A DNA stretch of 64,000 bases from Campylobacter concisus UNSWCS. Its GTDB lineage: Bacteria; Campylobacterota; Campylobacteria; Campylobacterales; Campylobacteraceae. Shown here one piece after another: positions 35,756 to 45,330 of this stretch (positions are counted from its first letter, which is position 1; every line of letters begins with the position of its first letter). The notes beneath the pieces were generated by a model. The model was not told the origin of the DNA. It saw nothing but the letters and a program-made list of their open reading frames with translations, and ran no database searches. The translations under genes were made by a program, and so were the position numbers. The stretch spans positions 1-64,000 of the forward strand of contig NZ_ANNG01000003.1 of the NCBI RefSeq assembly GCF_000466685.1, read 5' to 3'.

Positions 35756-35829
35756 CTTTTGTCCTTTCAGCTAAAATTAATTTGGCAATTTTAAGGAAAA
35801 AAGCTTAAAATCAGATAAAAAATATGGCC

Positions 35830-36504
35830 TTATTTTTTTGAAATTTTATAGAGATAGTTGCCTAAAACTTGAAAAATTTGAACCATTATGATAAGAATAA
35901 CCACGGTGTAGAGCATGATATCTGGGCGAAATCTCTGGTAACCATAGTTTATAGCAACAGATCCTAGTCCACCACCGCCAACTGCACCAGCCATCGCTGA
36001 AAAGCCGATGTTTACTATAAGTGTTAGCGTAAATGCCGAGATGATGCCAGGAAGCGCCTCTACAAACATCACGCGAAATATGATCTGAAATTTCGAGCTA
36101 CCAAAGCTTTGAGCAGCTTCGATGATGCCTTTATCAACCTCTTTTAGAGCATTTTCAATGAGCCTTGCCACAAACGGAGCCGCTCCGATAGTTAGCGGAA
36201 CGATCGCAGCTGTGGTGCCGATACTCGTGCCTACGATCATTTTTGTAACTGGAAAGAGCACGATGATGAGAATGATAAACGGAAAGCTTCTAAGCACGTT
36301 TATAACGATATCAAGTACAAAATAAAGCTGTTTGTTTGGCTTTAGCCCGTCTTTGTCCGAAAGGATGAGTAAAACCGCAGGTATGAGGCCTATGGCAAAG
36401 GCGAGCAGGGTAGAGACTATGCTCATATATAGCGTCTCGCCGATAGCTGGCAAAAGTATCCTAGAAAAAACATCTGGAAATTTAGAAAAATCAATACCAA
36501 ACAT
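35830..36504 (-). CDS. metI: Methionine ABC transporter permease
   Basis: A 224-residue inner-membrane permease with five or six helices. The ABC-contact loop is the EAA motif around VDKGIIEAAQSFGSSKFQII. The N-terminus [12 protein letters not shown] starts at 36504, its ATG overlapping the metN stop (TGATG) with GGGAGG seven bases before; an in-frame start at 36519 lies inside metN and is less likely. It works as a dimer with MetN to import methionine delivered by MetQ. Confidence 0.94.
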   Translation of the reverse strand: MFGIDFSKFPDVFSRILLPAIGETLYMSIVSTLLAFAIGLIPAVLLILSDKDGLKPNKQLYFVLDIVINVLRSFPFIILIIVLFPVTKMIVGTSIGTTAAIVPLTIGAAPFVARLIENALKEVDKGIIEAAQSFGSSKFQIIFRVMFVEALPGIISAFTLTLIVNIGFSAMAGAVGGGGLGSVAINYGYQRFRPDIMLYTVVILIIMVQIFQVLGNYLYKISKK

Positions 36505-37463
36505 CAAGCAACCTCCCACAAAACGCCACTTTGCTTGATATAGTTAAGCACGTTTTCTTTATCTTTTTCATCTATGTTTATGACAAGTGAGCCAAGGACG
36601 TTGTCATTTAGCTTCTCAAGCTTGCCCCAGACTATGTTAAAGTCGATATTTAGGCTTCTTGCCATGTGCGTGATCACGCTGTTTTGAGCCACTTCTTTTG
36701 GGAAAAATAGCCTAATATTTGTGCCAGTGCTTGGCAAAATTTCAACTTCGCCCAAAAACTCTTTCATCTTCTCATCTGGCTTTAAAAATAGCTCTTCGAT
36801 GCTTCCAGAGCCTATGATCTTGCCGCCTTCTAGCAGTATCGCGCGTTTTGCGATCGATTTTACCACCTCCATCTCGTGCGTGACGATGACGACGCTGATG
36901 TCTAACTCTTTGTTTATCTTTTCAAGCAGCTCTAAAATTTGATTTGTCGTGTTTGGATCAAGAGCCGAAGTCGCCTCGTCGCTTAGTAAAATTTTAGGAT
37001 TTAAAGCAAGCGCTCTGGCGATCGCCACACGCTGTTTTTGACCGCCACTTAGCTCGCTTGGATAGCTTTTTGCCTTGCTTTCAAGGCCGACTAAATTTAA
37101 AAGCTCTCTCACTCTTTTTTCAGTTTCATCGCTTTTGTAACACCAAAATTTAAGCGGAGTGGCGACGTTTTCAAAGACGTTTTTTCTAGCCATCAAGGCA
37201 AAATGCTGAAATATCATCCCAACATCTCGCCTTAAATGTCTCTGCTGTGTCTCATTTAAATTTTTTATCTCTTGATCAAAGACTTTTAGGCTGCCGCCTT
37301 GATAGCTTTCAAGTCCGTTTATGCACCTTAAAAGCGTTGATTTGCCAGCACCGCTGTGCCCCACGATAGCAAAAATTTCGCCCTTTGCAACCTCTAAATT
37401 TACATCATAAAGGATCTGCGTATCACCATAAAATTTGCTTAAATTTTCTATTTTTATCACCAT
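36504..37463 (-). CDS. metN: Methionine ABC transporter ATPase
   Basis: A 319-residue ABC ATPase. Walker [16 protein letters not shown], signature [15 protein letters not shown], Walker [15 protein letters not shown] and the switch His (VTHEMEVV) are intact. The C-terminal NIL (ACT-like) domain, from about 245, is the methionine-sensing inhibitory domain of MetN. I start at ATG 37463 after GGAG, 7 bases inside the valS 3' end, not at the longer frame start at 37493. Co-transcribed after valS. Confidence 0.95.
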   Translation of the reverse strand: MVIKIENLSKFYGDTQILYDVNLEVAKGEIFAIVGHSGAGKSTLLRCINGLESYQGGSLKVFDQEIKNLNETQQRHLRRDVGMIFQHFALMARKNVFENVATPLKFWCYKSDETEKRVRELLNLVGLESKAKSYPSELSGGQKQRVAIARALALNPKILLSDEATSALDPNTTNQILELLEKINKELDISVVIVTHEMEVVKSIAKRAILLEGGKIIGSGSIEELFLKPDEKMKEFLGEVEILPSTGTNIRLFFPKEVAQNSVITHMARSLNIDFNIVWGKLEKLNDNVLGSLVINIDEKDKENVLNYIKQSGVLWEVA

Positions 37464-40084
37464 TTTTCTCCAAGAGCCTCTAGCTCTTCGCATACTTTTT
37501 TAAATTTAGCCTCAGCACTCTCTAGCGCCTCTTTGTTTGTCTCTATGACTTCTTTTGGTGCGTTTGCTACGAAATTTTGGTTATTTAGCATGCCTGAGAG
37601 CTTGGCTACCTCTTTTTCAAGCTTTGTCTTTTGAGACCTTAGCCTTGTGATGATACCGCTCATATCAAGCCCTTCAAGCGGGACAAATGCCTCTAAATTT
37701 TCGCTCACATCTCTTATTGAATTTTCGATCTTTTCATCTACAAAGCCGATCTCCTCGCATTTTGCAAGCAGCTTGATATACTCTTTTACCTCGTCAAGAT
37801 CTATTTTTTCGTTAAATTTAACAAAGGCTTTTGCGATCTTTGAGTTGCCAAGATCGATAGTAGCTTTTGCGCGGCGAATAGCCACGATCGCTTCGATAAC
37901 TAACTCAAATTTCTTTTCAACTTCTAAATTTCGCTCTTTTACCTCTGGATAGCTCATAACCATTATTGATTTTGCATTTTCAAGCTGTGTGCCGCTAAGC
38001 TCTTGAAATAGATACTCTGAGAGAAACGGCATGAAAGGATTTAGCAGCTTCATCGCCTCTTTAAATATACTTCCAAGCTCTTTTACGTTCGCTTTATCAG
38101 CCTTGCTAAGCTCGATGCCCCAGTCGCAAAACTCATCCCAAAGGAATTTATAAAGTGTGTTTGCAGCGTCGTTAAAGCGGTAGGCGTCGATGTTTTCACG
38201 CACCTCTCTCACGCACTCGTTAAAGCGGCTATTCATATAAATTCCAAGCTTTGTTTGAAGCTTGATATCCTCTAAATTTGGAAATTTGCTCTCATTTAGC
38301 ATGAGATATTTGCTCGCGTTATAAAGCTTGTTGGTGAAATTTCTTACCTGCTTCATCTTAGCGTCACTTAGCTTGATGTCGCGTCCTTGAACGGCTAGAA
38401 GCGTTAGCGTAAAGCGCAAGATATCGGCGCTATACTCATTTATGCTATCAAGTGGGTCGATGACGTTGCCAAGGCTTTTGCTCATCTTTCTACCAAACTC
38501 ATCTTTTACAAGCGCGTGCAGGTAGATGTCGTCAAATGGTAGCTTACCAAGGGCGTTTTCACCCTGAAACATCATCCTAGCAACCCAGAAAAATAATATA
38601 TCAAAGCCAGTGATTAGTAGGTTGTTTGGATAAAATTCAGCCAAATCGCCTTCAAACCATTTTTCATTTTTTAGCTCATTTTCATTGCCCCAGCCAAGCG
38701 TGCTAAATGGCCAAAGACCAGAGCTAAACCACGTATCTAGCACGTCTGGGTCTTGGTGGATGTTTTTACTTTTGCACTTTTTGCACTCGCACGGCTCTCC
38801 CTCGTCAGCCCACATGTGACCGCAATCATCGCAGTAAAATACTGGAATTTGATGCCCCCACCAAAGCTGGCGTGAGATACACCAGTCTCTTAGCTCTCTC
38901 ATCCACGCGTTAAAGCTGTTTATCCAGTGTGGCGAGTAAAATTTAGCAAGACCCTCTGAGACTTTTTGTATCGCTTCGTCTGCGATCTCTTTTTTTACAA
39001 ACCACTGCTTCGAGATGTATGGCTCGACGACGTTTTTGCAGCGGTAGCAGTAGCCTACTTGGTTTTCGTAGTCTTCTATCTTTTCAACATTGCCAAGTTT
39101 TTCAAGCTCGGCTACTACGATATCTCTAGCCTCAAGCCTCTCAAGTCCTGCAAATTTATCGCACTTGTCGTTTAAGATGCCCTTTTCGTCAAAGACAGTG
39201 ATAAACTCAAGGTTGTGTTTTTTGCCAACCTCGTAGTCGTTTTGATCGTGCGCAGGCGTGACCTTAACAAGGCCTGTTCCAAACTCCATATCAACATGCT
39301 CGTCTGCGATGATCTCAATCTCTCTGTTTATGATAGGTAGCACAACTTTTTTGCCGATTAAATTTTTATAGCGCTCGTCGTTTGGATTTACCATTACGGC
39401 CGTATCGCCAAAATATGTTTCTGGTCTGGTGGTCGCAACAACAACAAATTCGCTCGGCTTGTCTGCAAAGTAGTATCTCAAATGATAAAGCTTGCCTTTA
39501 TTTTCCTTGTGTTCAACCTCGATGTCAGAGAGTGCGCCATCGTGCGTACACCAATTTATCATGTAGTTTTTCTGGACTATTAGCCCTTTGTCGTATAAAT
39601 TTACAAAGGCTTTTTTCACAGCTTTTCTTAAACCCTCATCCATAGTAAATCTCTGGCGTGACCAAGCCGGAGTGATGCCAAGTTTTCGCATTTGATGAAC
39701 GATCATGCCGCCACTTTTTTCTTTCCACTCCCACACTTTTTCTACAAATTTCTCACGGCCAAGCTCTTCTTTTTTGATCCCTTGAGCTAAAAGCTGCTTT
39801 TCAACGACGTTTTGAGTAGCGATACCAGCGTGATCAAGCCCTGGCTGCCAAAGTGTCTTGTAGCCGTCCATCCTCTTGTAGCGAGTCACGATATCTTGAA
39901 GTGTGAAGGTTAGGGCGTGTCCGATGTGAAGCGAGCCAGTCACGTTTGGAGGTGGCATCATAATGCAAAATTTACGTCCATCTTTTTGGATATCTTTGTT
40001 TGCGTCTATCTCGAAATATCCGCGTTCTTCCCAAATTTTATAAAATTTGTCTTCTATCTCTTTTGCATTGTAAAATTCTGCCAC
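37457..40084 (-). CDS. valS: Valyl-tRNA synthetase
   Basis: An 875-residue class I synthetase charging tRNA-Val. HIGH motif: [12 protein letters not shown] near residue 45; KMSKS motif: [13 protein letters not shown] near 525. The CP1 editing domain lies at about 190-340. Near 412-435 there is a CDDC...CECKKC pair of Cys motifs, likely zinc-binding. The C-terminal 60 residues are the coiled-coil tRNA-binding arm. Start is GTG with GGAG before it. It heads the valS-metN-metI group, the same neighbourhood as in C. jejuni. Confidence 0.97.
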   Translation of the reverse strand: MAEFYNAKEIEDKFYKIWEERGYFEIDANKDIQKDGRKFCIMMPPPNVTGSLHIGHALTFTLQDIVTRYKRMDGYKTLWQPGLDHAGIATQNVVEKQLLAQGIKKEELGREKFVEKVWEWKEKSGGMIVHQMRKLGITPAWSRQRFTMDEGLRKAVKKAFVNLYDKGLIVQKNYMINWCTHDGALSDIEVEHKENKGKLYHLRYYFADKPSEFVVVATTRPETYFGDTAVMVNPNDERYKNLIGKKVVLPIINREIEIIADEHVDMEFGTGLVKVTPAHDQNDYEVGKKHNLEFITVFDEKGILNDKCDKFAGLERLEARDIVVAELEKLGNVEKIEDYENQVGYCYRCKNVVEPYISKQWFVKKEIADEAIQKVSEGLAKFYSPHWINSFNAWMRELRDWCISRQLWWGHQIPVFYCDDCGHMWADEGEPCECKKCKSKNIHQDPDVLDTWFSSGLWPFSTLGWGNENELKNEKWFEGDLAEFYPNNLLITGFDILFFWVARMMFQGENALGKLPFDDIYLHALVKDEFGRKMSKSLGNVIDPLDSINEYSADILRFTLTLLAVQGRDIKLSDAKMKQVRNFTNKLYNASKYLMLNESKFPNLEDIKLQTKLGIYMNSRFNECVREVRENIDAYRFNDAANTLYKFLWDEFCDWGIELSKADKANVKELGSIFKEAMKLLNPFMPFLSEYLFQELSGTQLENAKSIMVMSYPEVKERNLEVEKKFELVIEAIVAIRRAKATIDLGNSKIAKAFVKFNEKIDLDEVKEYIKLLAKCEEIGFVDEKIENSIRDVSENLEAFVPLEGLDMSGIITRLRSQKTKLEKEVAKLSGMLNNQNFVANAPKEVIETNKEALESAEAKFKKVCEELEALGEKW

Positions 40085-40174
40085 TTTTATCTCCTCAGTT
40101 TCGTTTAAAAAATGCTTAATGTTATCTAAAATTTGTTTAAAAAAATCTTTGCAAAAGTGGGGAAATATGGGCTT

Positions 40175-40192
40175 GGGGCGGTTAAACGCCCC
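40175..40192. terminator. GC-rich hairpin after the A2M gene
   Basis: GGGGCG and CGCCCC around a 6-base loop, 14 bases downstream of the alpha-2-macroglobulin stop on the minus strand. No strong T-run follows on that side, so terminator function is likely but not certain. Confidence 0.5.
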
Positions 40193-40205
40193 GAAGTTTA
40201 AATAG

Positions 40206-43200
40206 CTATTTGACGTTAAAGCTTCTCACGGCTAGGTCGTAGTCGTTTTGTCTTTCGTTATACATATTTTCAGTTGTGACTGCACCAAGCGAGCATTTAC
40301 CGCCAAGTCTTACTCTATAAGGTGTGTAAAGCACGGCGTCTTTTTCGTCGCTACTTAGTGTGTAAAAGCTTAGCACACGGTCATCTTTTATGCTTTTATA
40401 CTCTACTTGCAAGCTGTTTTTTAAGCTCTTGCTAAAGTTGCTTAAATTTTCATTTATCGGCTCAAAGCAGCTACTTACGATCTCGTTTATAACGCCGTTT
40501 TTAACCATTGTTTTTGAGTTTATCACCACTTTTGAGTAGATGACGTCATTTACTTTTAGGCTGTCAAGACCCAGCTCTTTGCCTTTTTCATCAACAAAAA
40601 CGCGGTAGATATCAAGCTCTTTTGGCTCGATTTTGTGTTTAATCTCAAGCGGCAAGTAAGCGTAGCTTAAGATAGTTGCATAAAGCTTATTTGAGCCTAG
40701 TGGAGTGATGCTAAATTCGCCATTTTTTGTAGTAAATGACGTGCTTAAAAGACCGTCAAATTCTTTACTTTCGCCGTTGTAGCTAAGCTTAAATTTGTTA
40801 TTTTTCTCGCCGCTATCTTTGCCAAAGTAGGCATTTAGCGCTCTTAGCGTAAATGCACGCTCCTGCGTTGAGCTTAGCTCATTTAAATTTACTATCAAGA
40901 AATTTGCAAGGTCGTCTGAGTAGTCGTTTTTCTCAAAGTATTTTGCGTGCAGATACAAGATAAAGGCGTTATCTCTTACTTTTGAGCTAAAATCAGATGG
41001 ATTTTCTTCGCTTGTTTTAGCATTTTTGATATCTTTTAGCGCGACTTTTGCCTCGTCATTTAAGCCGTTTAGCTTTAAAGCCGCTGCCATTAGGTATTTA
41101 CTTAGTGCTGTTTTATTGTAGGCTTTGTCGTCATAAATTTTATTTAAAACCGATCTATCAGCCATATTTACACGTGAGCTTACATAAAGGGCGTAAAGTG
41201 CCTCAAGGTCATTGTTTGCGTATTTTAAGAGCGAATTTAGAGCATTTTGTTTGACGCCTTTGCTTACTTCATATCCAGCCTCACTAAGATCAAGAAGCAC
41301 GTCTGTTGCAAAGATACTTGCAAACGCGTTTGTCTCGCCTAGATCGCTCCAGTAGCCAAAGCTGCCATCTGGCTTTTGCATCTTAGTTAGCTCATCTATG
41401 CCGCTTGCGATAAATCTCTTTTGATCGCTTTTTTCAAGCTCATCTTTTGGTTTTAAATTTAAAAGTGCAAGCAGTCTTGAGCTTCTTTGCTCCGCGCATC
41501 CGTAAGGATACTCTACTAAATTCTTTGAAGCTGCTAAAAGAACGCTTGAGACCGAGCTTGAGGCATCAACGCTCACATCGTGGTAGCCTTTTGGTAGTGA
41601 AATTTTACTCTCTTTGTCAAAGACGCTGCTCTTTGCGTAGGTGCTGATCGTATAAGGGCTAACGACGTCTAGTAAATTTTGAAGCGTTTTTGAGCTATTT
41701 TTGTCGCTTATTGTGACATTGTATTCGCCAGCACCTGTTTCAAGGGCTGAAATTTTAAGTACAAATGCCTTGTTTTCAAACGGCTTTAGGTTGGCATTTT
41801 CTTGCGTTTTGATGTTTAAATTTTTACTTGATGCTACATTTATAGTAAGGTTTTTGTCCGTATTTGTCGTATTTATGAGCCTTAAGTTTGCGCTTAATTC
41901 ATCGCCTTTTAAAAGATAGATCAAAGCACTTGGCTTAATGATCACATCATCTTTTACTTTTATCTCGCTATTTACGGCGTTCATTGCAGTTGCGTCATTT
42001 GCCACAGCATCTACTCTAATGGCGCCGTCAAAGCCATTTGGCGTTTTAAACTCGTAAGAAATTTCGCCTTTGTCGTCTGCTTGAAGGCTTACTAAATTTG
42101 CATAAGTTTTTACATTTTTGCTATCAACTGGGCTTGCATGCTTTGCCATTTTTGCAGCCACTGCCATCGCCGCAGCATCACCACCAAAGCTTAGCGTTTT
42201 GCCCTCGACCTTGTAATTTGTGAGCATATTATATATGTCGTAGTCAAAGACGCCATCAGGTAAAATTTTGTCAAAAAACTTAAGCGGATCGGCTGGTTTT
42301 TGCGAAGTGATATCAAGCACACCAACATCTGTGATAAATAAATTGACATAAGCTTTTGGCTTTGTTTTTAGTGAAATTTTGATATTTTCATCGCTCTTTG
42401 CGCTTTTTGGCGCTTCTAAGCTAAGATCTATCTTTCTTGAAGATTTATCGCCGTTTGCATAGACCTTGCCGTAGGTTCTAAACGGAGTTAGTCCAGCGTC
42501 AGTCATGCGGTAGATATTTGCACTCACGTAAAGGCCATTAAAGTCAAAGTCAAGTTTAAATTTAACATTTGCTGAGTTGTTTTTGATCTTGATGACCTTG
42601 TAGGCTTTGACACCTGCGTCCTCAAGCGTGACAAGCGCGATGCCTTCTTTTATCGCTGAGCTGATATCTGCGCTTAGCTCGTCGCCTTTTTTATAGACGC
42701 TTTTGTTTAGTTTTATCTGAGACTTGCTAAGCTCTTTTGTAGGCGCTAGGGTTGAGTAGTTGTAGCCGCTTACATCGATGTCTAGGCTCGTGCTTGCGCC
42801 ACTTACTAAATTTGTAGCGGTGATGACGTATGAGCCACTTTGCGTAAATTTATAGCTAAACTCGCCACTATTTTTATAAAAACTATCCACGTCTTCAAGC
42901 GTTTGGATCCATTTTATATAGCCATTTGCGTCCCTTTGATACTGCCATGTGACACGTTTTATATCAAATTTCAAATTTGACTTCACTGCCTTTTGGCTTG
43001 GCATATCAACAACGACTGTTCTTATCTTTACATCTTCGTTTGGATCAGCAAATGCCGTGCTAGCAGCGATGCCAACCATATCTTTGTAAGGATAGAGTGT
43101 AAAGCTTTTTGCGTCACTTACATTTTTGCCATCGTCATTTACGTTGAAATTTATGACGCCTTTTATGATAGAAGGTGCGTTTTTGGTGTTAAAGCTAAGA

Positions 43201-45329
43201 TCTATCATCTGGCTTGATTTGCCATCTTTTGAAAGAGTTAGATCATTTTCTATGCTTGGATAAGCAGCCGCTTTTAGGGTGTCATTTTTAAATTTATACT
43301 CTTTAAATTCGCTATTTTTATACTCATCGTCAAAGAAGCTAACCTGCATACTGCCAGCTAAGTCGCTAGCTGCTCCGCCAAAGAGGTAGCTACTTGTTAA
43401 ATTTACCTTTACTAGCTCGTTTGCAAAGAATTTATCAGCGTCTATGGCTATGTCATTTTTTATCTTGTTTGGCACGAAGCTCTCGACGTAAAATGGCACA
43501 CTCGCTATCACTTTGCTAGCGTAGATTATCTGCATGTTAAATCTACCGCTTAGATCGCTTAAAATTTCTTTTTCAAAATTTATCATGCCAACATCATTTG
43601 TATTTTGCGTGATTTGGGCGCTACTTTTGCCTTGCGGATCGATAAATTTGATCTTAACTGGCATATTTTTAAGCGGGTTAAAGTCCCTATCTCTTAGATA
43701 AATAGCACCTTTTAAGCTCTCGTTTGGTCTTATGATATTTGAGGCAAAATGCGTGTAAGCATCAATGCTCTCGCTTGGATTTTGACTGATGAGCTTTGCC
43801 TCATTTAGCGCTTCGCCATCTTTTATGATGAGGAAATTTTGCTCCTTGCCAAGTGAGACGACGACTGATGAGATCTCTTTGCAGATATCTTTTTTGTTAA
43901 ATTTAAATACACCAACATCATTTGTCGCGCCAACTGCGATCTCTTCGTTTCTTTTGCCATAAATTTTTACATTTGCGTTTGGCAGCATTGTGTTTTCGCC
44001 GAGGCGGTTTGCAAAGACGAAAATTTCATCCTTGCCAAGCTTTGCATTTATGGCGATGTCGCTTAGATAGACGACCTTTGAGACGCTCTTATCTTTGCCG
44101 TAGTTTAAGCTTATCTTATAAACTCCGTCTCCTGCTCCTGCAAAGTCAAGCTTGATCTTATTTAGTGAAATTTCATTTAATGCACCCTCTAGCTTGTAAC
44201 TTTTGTTTGCTACTTTTGAGCTAAAGTTGCTTAGATCTTCGCTAGTGTCGTTGAAATTTAAAAAGTATCTAAAATTTTGATCGCTTAACTTTTCAACGCT
44301 TACATTTAGCTCAGGTAAATTTGCACTTCTAATGCCGATCTCGCCAACGCTTGAGATATAAGGCTCTTCATTTGTGAAATTTGCAAATGGAGTGAAGTTA
44401 CTAGCGACCACCTCATAGGTTTTAGCCTCCCTTACGACATTTCTATCATCTCCAAAGCCTGACTTTATCGTGATCTCGTAGCTATTTTGTGGCTTAAACT
44501 CATCGCTTGTGATATCGATGTAATAATCATACCCATCAAGCTCAGAATTTGGCGCGCCATTTTCATCATCATTTTTATATGCCACGTCGCTTATGCTAAA
44601 GCTTTTTACGCCTTTTATCTTTATAAATTTCTTTAGATTATTATCATCACTTAGCCACTCTTTTAGATAAATTCTAAATGCCAAGATGCCATTATCTAGG
44701 CTTACTGGATAAATTTTAGCTATCTCAAAGCTTTTAGCTTCAGCGCTTATATTTACGCTCTCATCGCTTGCTTGCTCGCTAAATTTCACCACGCCATCGC
44801 CTGCAAGCTTAGCGCCAAATTTACTCTCAAAATTTTCTCCAAACTCAAAAGTAGGCTCGCTTATATTTTTATCAAGATCAAGCTCAAAGCTGTTTTGAGA
44901 GAGTTGCAAGGCATTAAAGCTTGCACCTTTTACGGCTATTTTTTTCACAAGCTCTTCACTAACTTCGTCATTAAATTTAAGGATAAATTTGCTATCAGTG
45001 AGCTTTTCTATCTTCTCAAGCGCAAATTCTTTCGTCTCAAAGCTAGCGCTGCTGCCATTTTCTAACTTACAGCTGTATTCAGCACCTGCGTGCATATCTT
45101 TTGTAAAAAGCGTAAGGCTTTGAGCGTTAAATTTCACCGTGCCACTTAGTGCTGGCTCGCACGAGATAAGCTTTTTCTCGCTTAGCGTGCCTATGAGATT
45201 TTTGCTAACATCATCTTCTAGTCCAAATTCCACGCTTAAAGGCGACTTTACCTCGGCGGTGCCATTTAGACTTAAAGCATATAAATTTACTGCTCCTAAA
45301 AGTGCTAGAAGTAGCGCTTTTTGCTGCAT
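40206..45329 (-). CDS. Bacterial alpha-2-macroglobulin, YfhM-like
   Basis: A 1707-residue periplasmic protease trap. After a signal peptide (LLLALLGAVNLYA) come repeated MG beta domains (about 20-1000), then the alpha-2-macroglobulin family region. The thioester motif is intact: YGCAEQ, with Cys at about 1278 and Gln at 1281, in the helical thioester domain (about 1220-1480), followed by a receptor-binding-like end. No lipobox Cys is present, so unlike E. coli ECAM it may be free in the periplasm. ATG after AAGGAG, 1 base after the pbpC stop. Bacterial A2M genes typically pair with pbpC; the protein is thought to trap proteases when the wall is breached. Confidence 0.92.
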   Translation of the reverse strand: MQQKALLLALLGAVNLYALSLNGTAEVKSPLSVEFGLEDDVSKNLIGTLSEKKLISCEPALSGTVKFNAQSLTLFTKDMHAGAEYSCKLENGSSASFETKEFALEKIEKLTDSKFILKFNDEVSEELVKKIAVKGASFNALQLSQNSFELDLDKNISEPTFEFGENFESKFGAKLAGDGVVKFSEQASDESVNISAEAKSFEIAKIYPVSLDNGILAFRIYLKEWLSDDNNLKKFIKIKGVKSFSISDVAYKNDDENGAPNSELDGYDYYIDITSDEFKPQNSYEITIKSGFGDDRNVVREAKTYEVVASNFTPFANFTNEEPYISSVGEIGIRSANLPELNVSVEKLSDQNFRYFLNFNDTSEDLSNFSSKVANKSYKLEGALNEISLNKIKLDFAGAGDGVYKISLNYGKDKSVSKVVYLSDIAINAKLGKDEIFVFANRLGENTMLPNANVKIYGKRNEEIAVGATNDVGVFKFNKKDICKEISSVVVSLGKEQNFLIIKDGEALNEAKLISQNPSESIDAYTHFASNIIRPNESLKGAIYLRDRDFNPLKNMPVKIKFIDPQGKSSAQITQNTNDVGMINFEKEILSDLSGRFNMQIIYASKVIASVPFYVESFVPNKIKNDIAIDADKFFANELVKVNLTSSYLFGGAASDLAGSMQVSFFDDEYKNSEFKEYKFKNDTLKAAAYPSIENDLTLSKDGKSSQMIDLSFNTKNAPSIIKGVINFNVNDDGKNVSDAKSFTLYPYKDMVGIAASTAFADPNEDVKIRTVVVDMPSQKAVKSNLKFDIKRVTWQYQRDANGYIKWIQTLEDVDSFYKNSGEFSYKFTQSGSYVITATNLVSGASTSLDIDVSGYNYSTLAPTKELSKSQIKLNKSVYKKGDELSADISSAIKEGIALVTLEDAGVKAYKVIKIKNNSANVKFKLDFDFNGLYVSANIYRMTDAGLTPFRTYGKVYANGDKSSRKIDLSLEAPKSAKSDENIKISLKTKPKAYVNLFITDVGVLDITSQKPADPLKFFDKILPDGVFDYDIYNMLTNYKVEGKTLSFGGDAAAMAVAAKMAKHASPVDSKNVKTYANLVSLQADDKGEISYEFKTPNGFDGAIRVDAVANDATAMNAVNSEIKVKDDVIIKPSALIYLLKGDELSANLRLINTTNTDKNLTINVASSKNLNIKTQENANLKPFENKAFVLKISALETGAGEYNVTISDKNSSKTLQNLLDVVSPYTISTYAKSSVFDKESKISLPKGYHDVSVDASSSVSSVLLAASKNLVEYPYGCAEQRSSRLLALLNLKPKDELEKSDQKRFIASGIDELTKMQKPDGSFGYWSDLGETNAFASIFATDVLLDLSEAGYEVSKGVKQNALNSLLKYANNDLEALYALYVSSRVNMADRSVLNKIYDDKAYNKTALSKYLMAAALKLNGLNDEAKVALKDIKNAKTSEENPSDFSSKVRDNAFILYLHAKYFEKNDYSDDLANFLIVNLNELSSTQERAFTLRALNAYFGKDSGEKNNKFKLSYNGESKEFDGLLSTSFTTKNGEFSITPLGSNKLYATILSYAYLPLEIKHKIEPKELDIYRVFVDEKGKELGLDSLKVNDVIYSKVVINSKTMVKNGVINEIVSSCFEPINENLSNFSKSLKNSLQVEYKSIKDDRVLSFYTLSSDEKDAVLYTPYRVRLGGKCSLGAVTTENMYNERQNDYDLAVRSFNVK

Positions 45330-45330
45330 T

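Noticed and set aside
40206-45329. Plus-strand open frames opposite the A2M gene
   Set aside because: They are shadows of the long minus-strand gene; none has a ribosome binding site or known motif.
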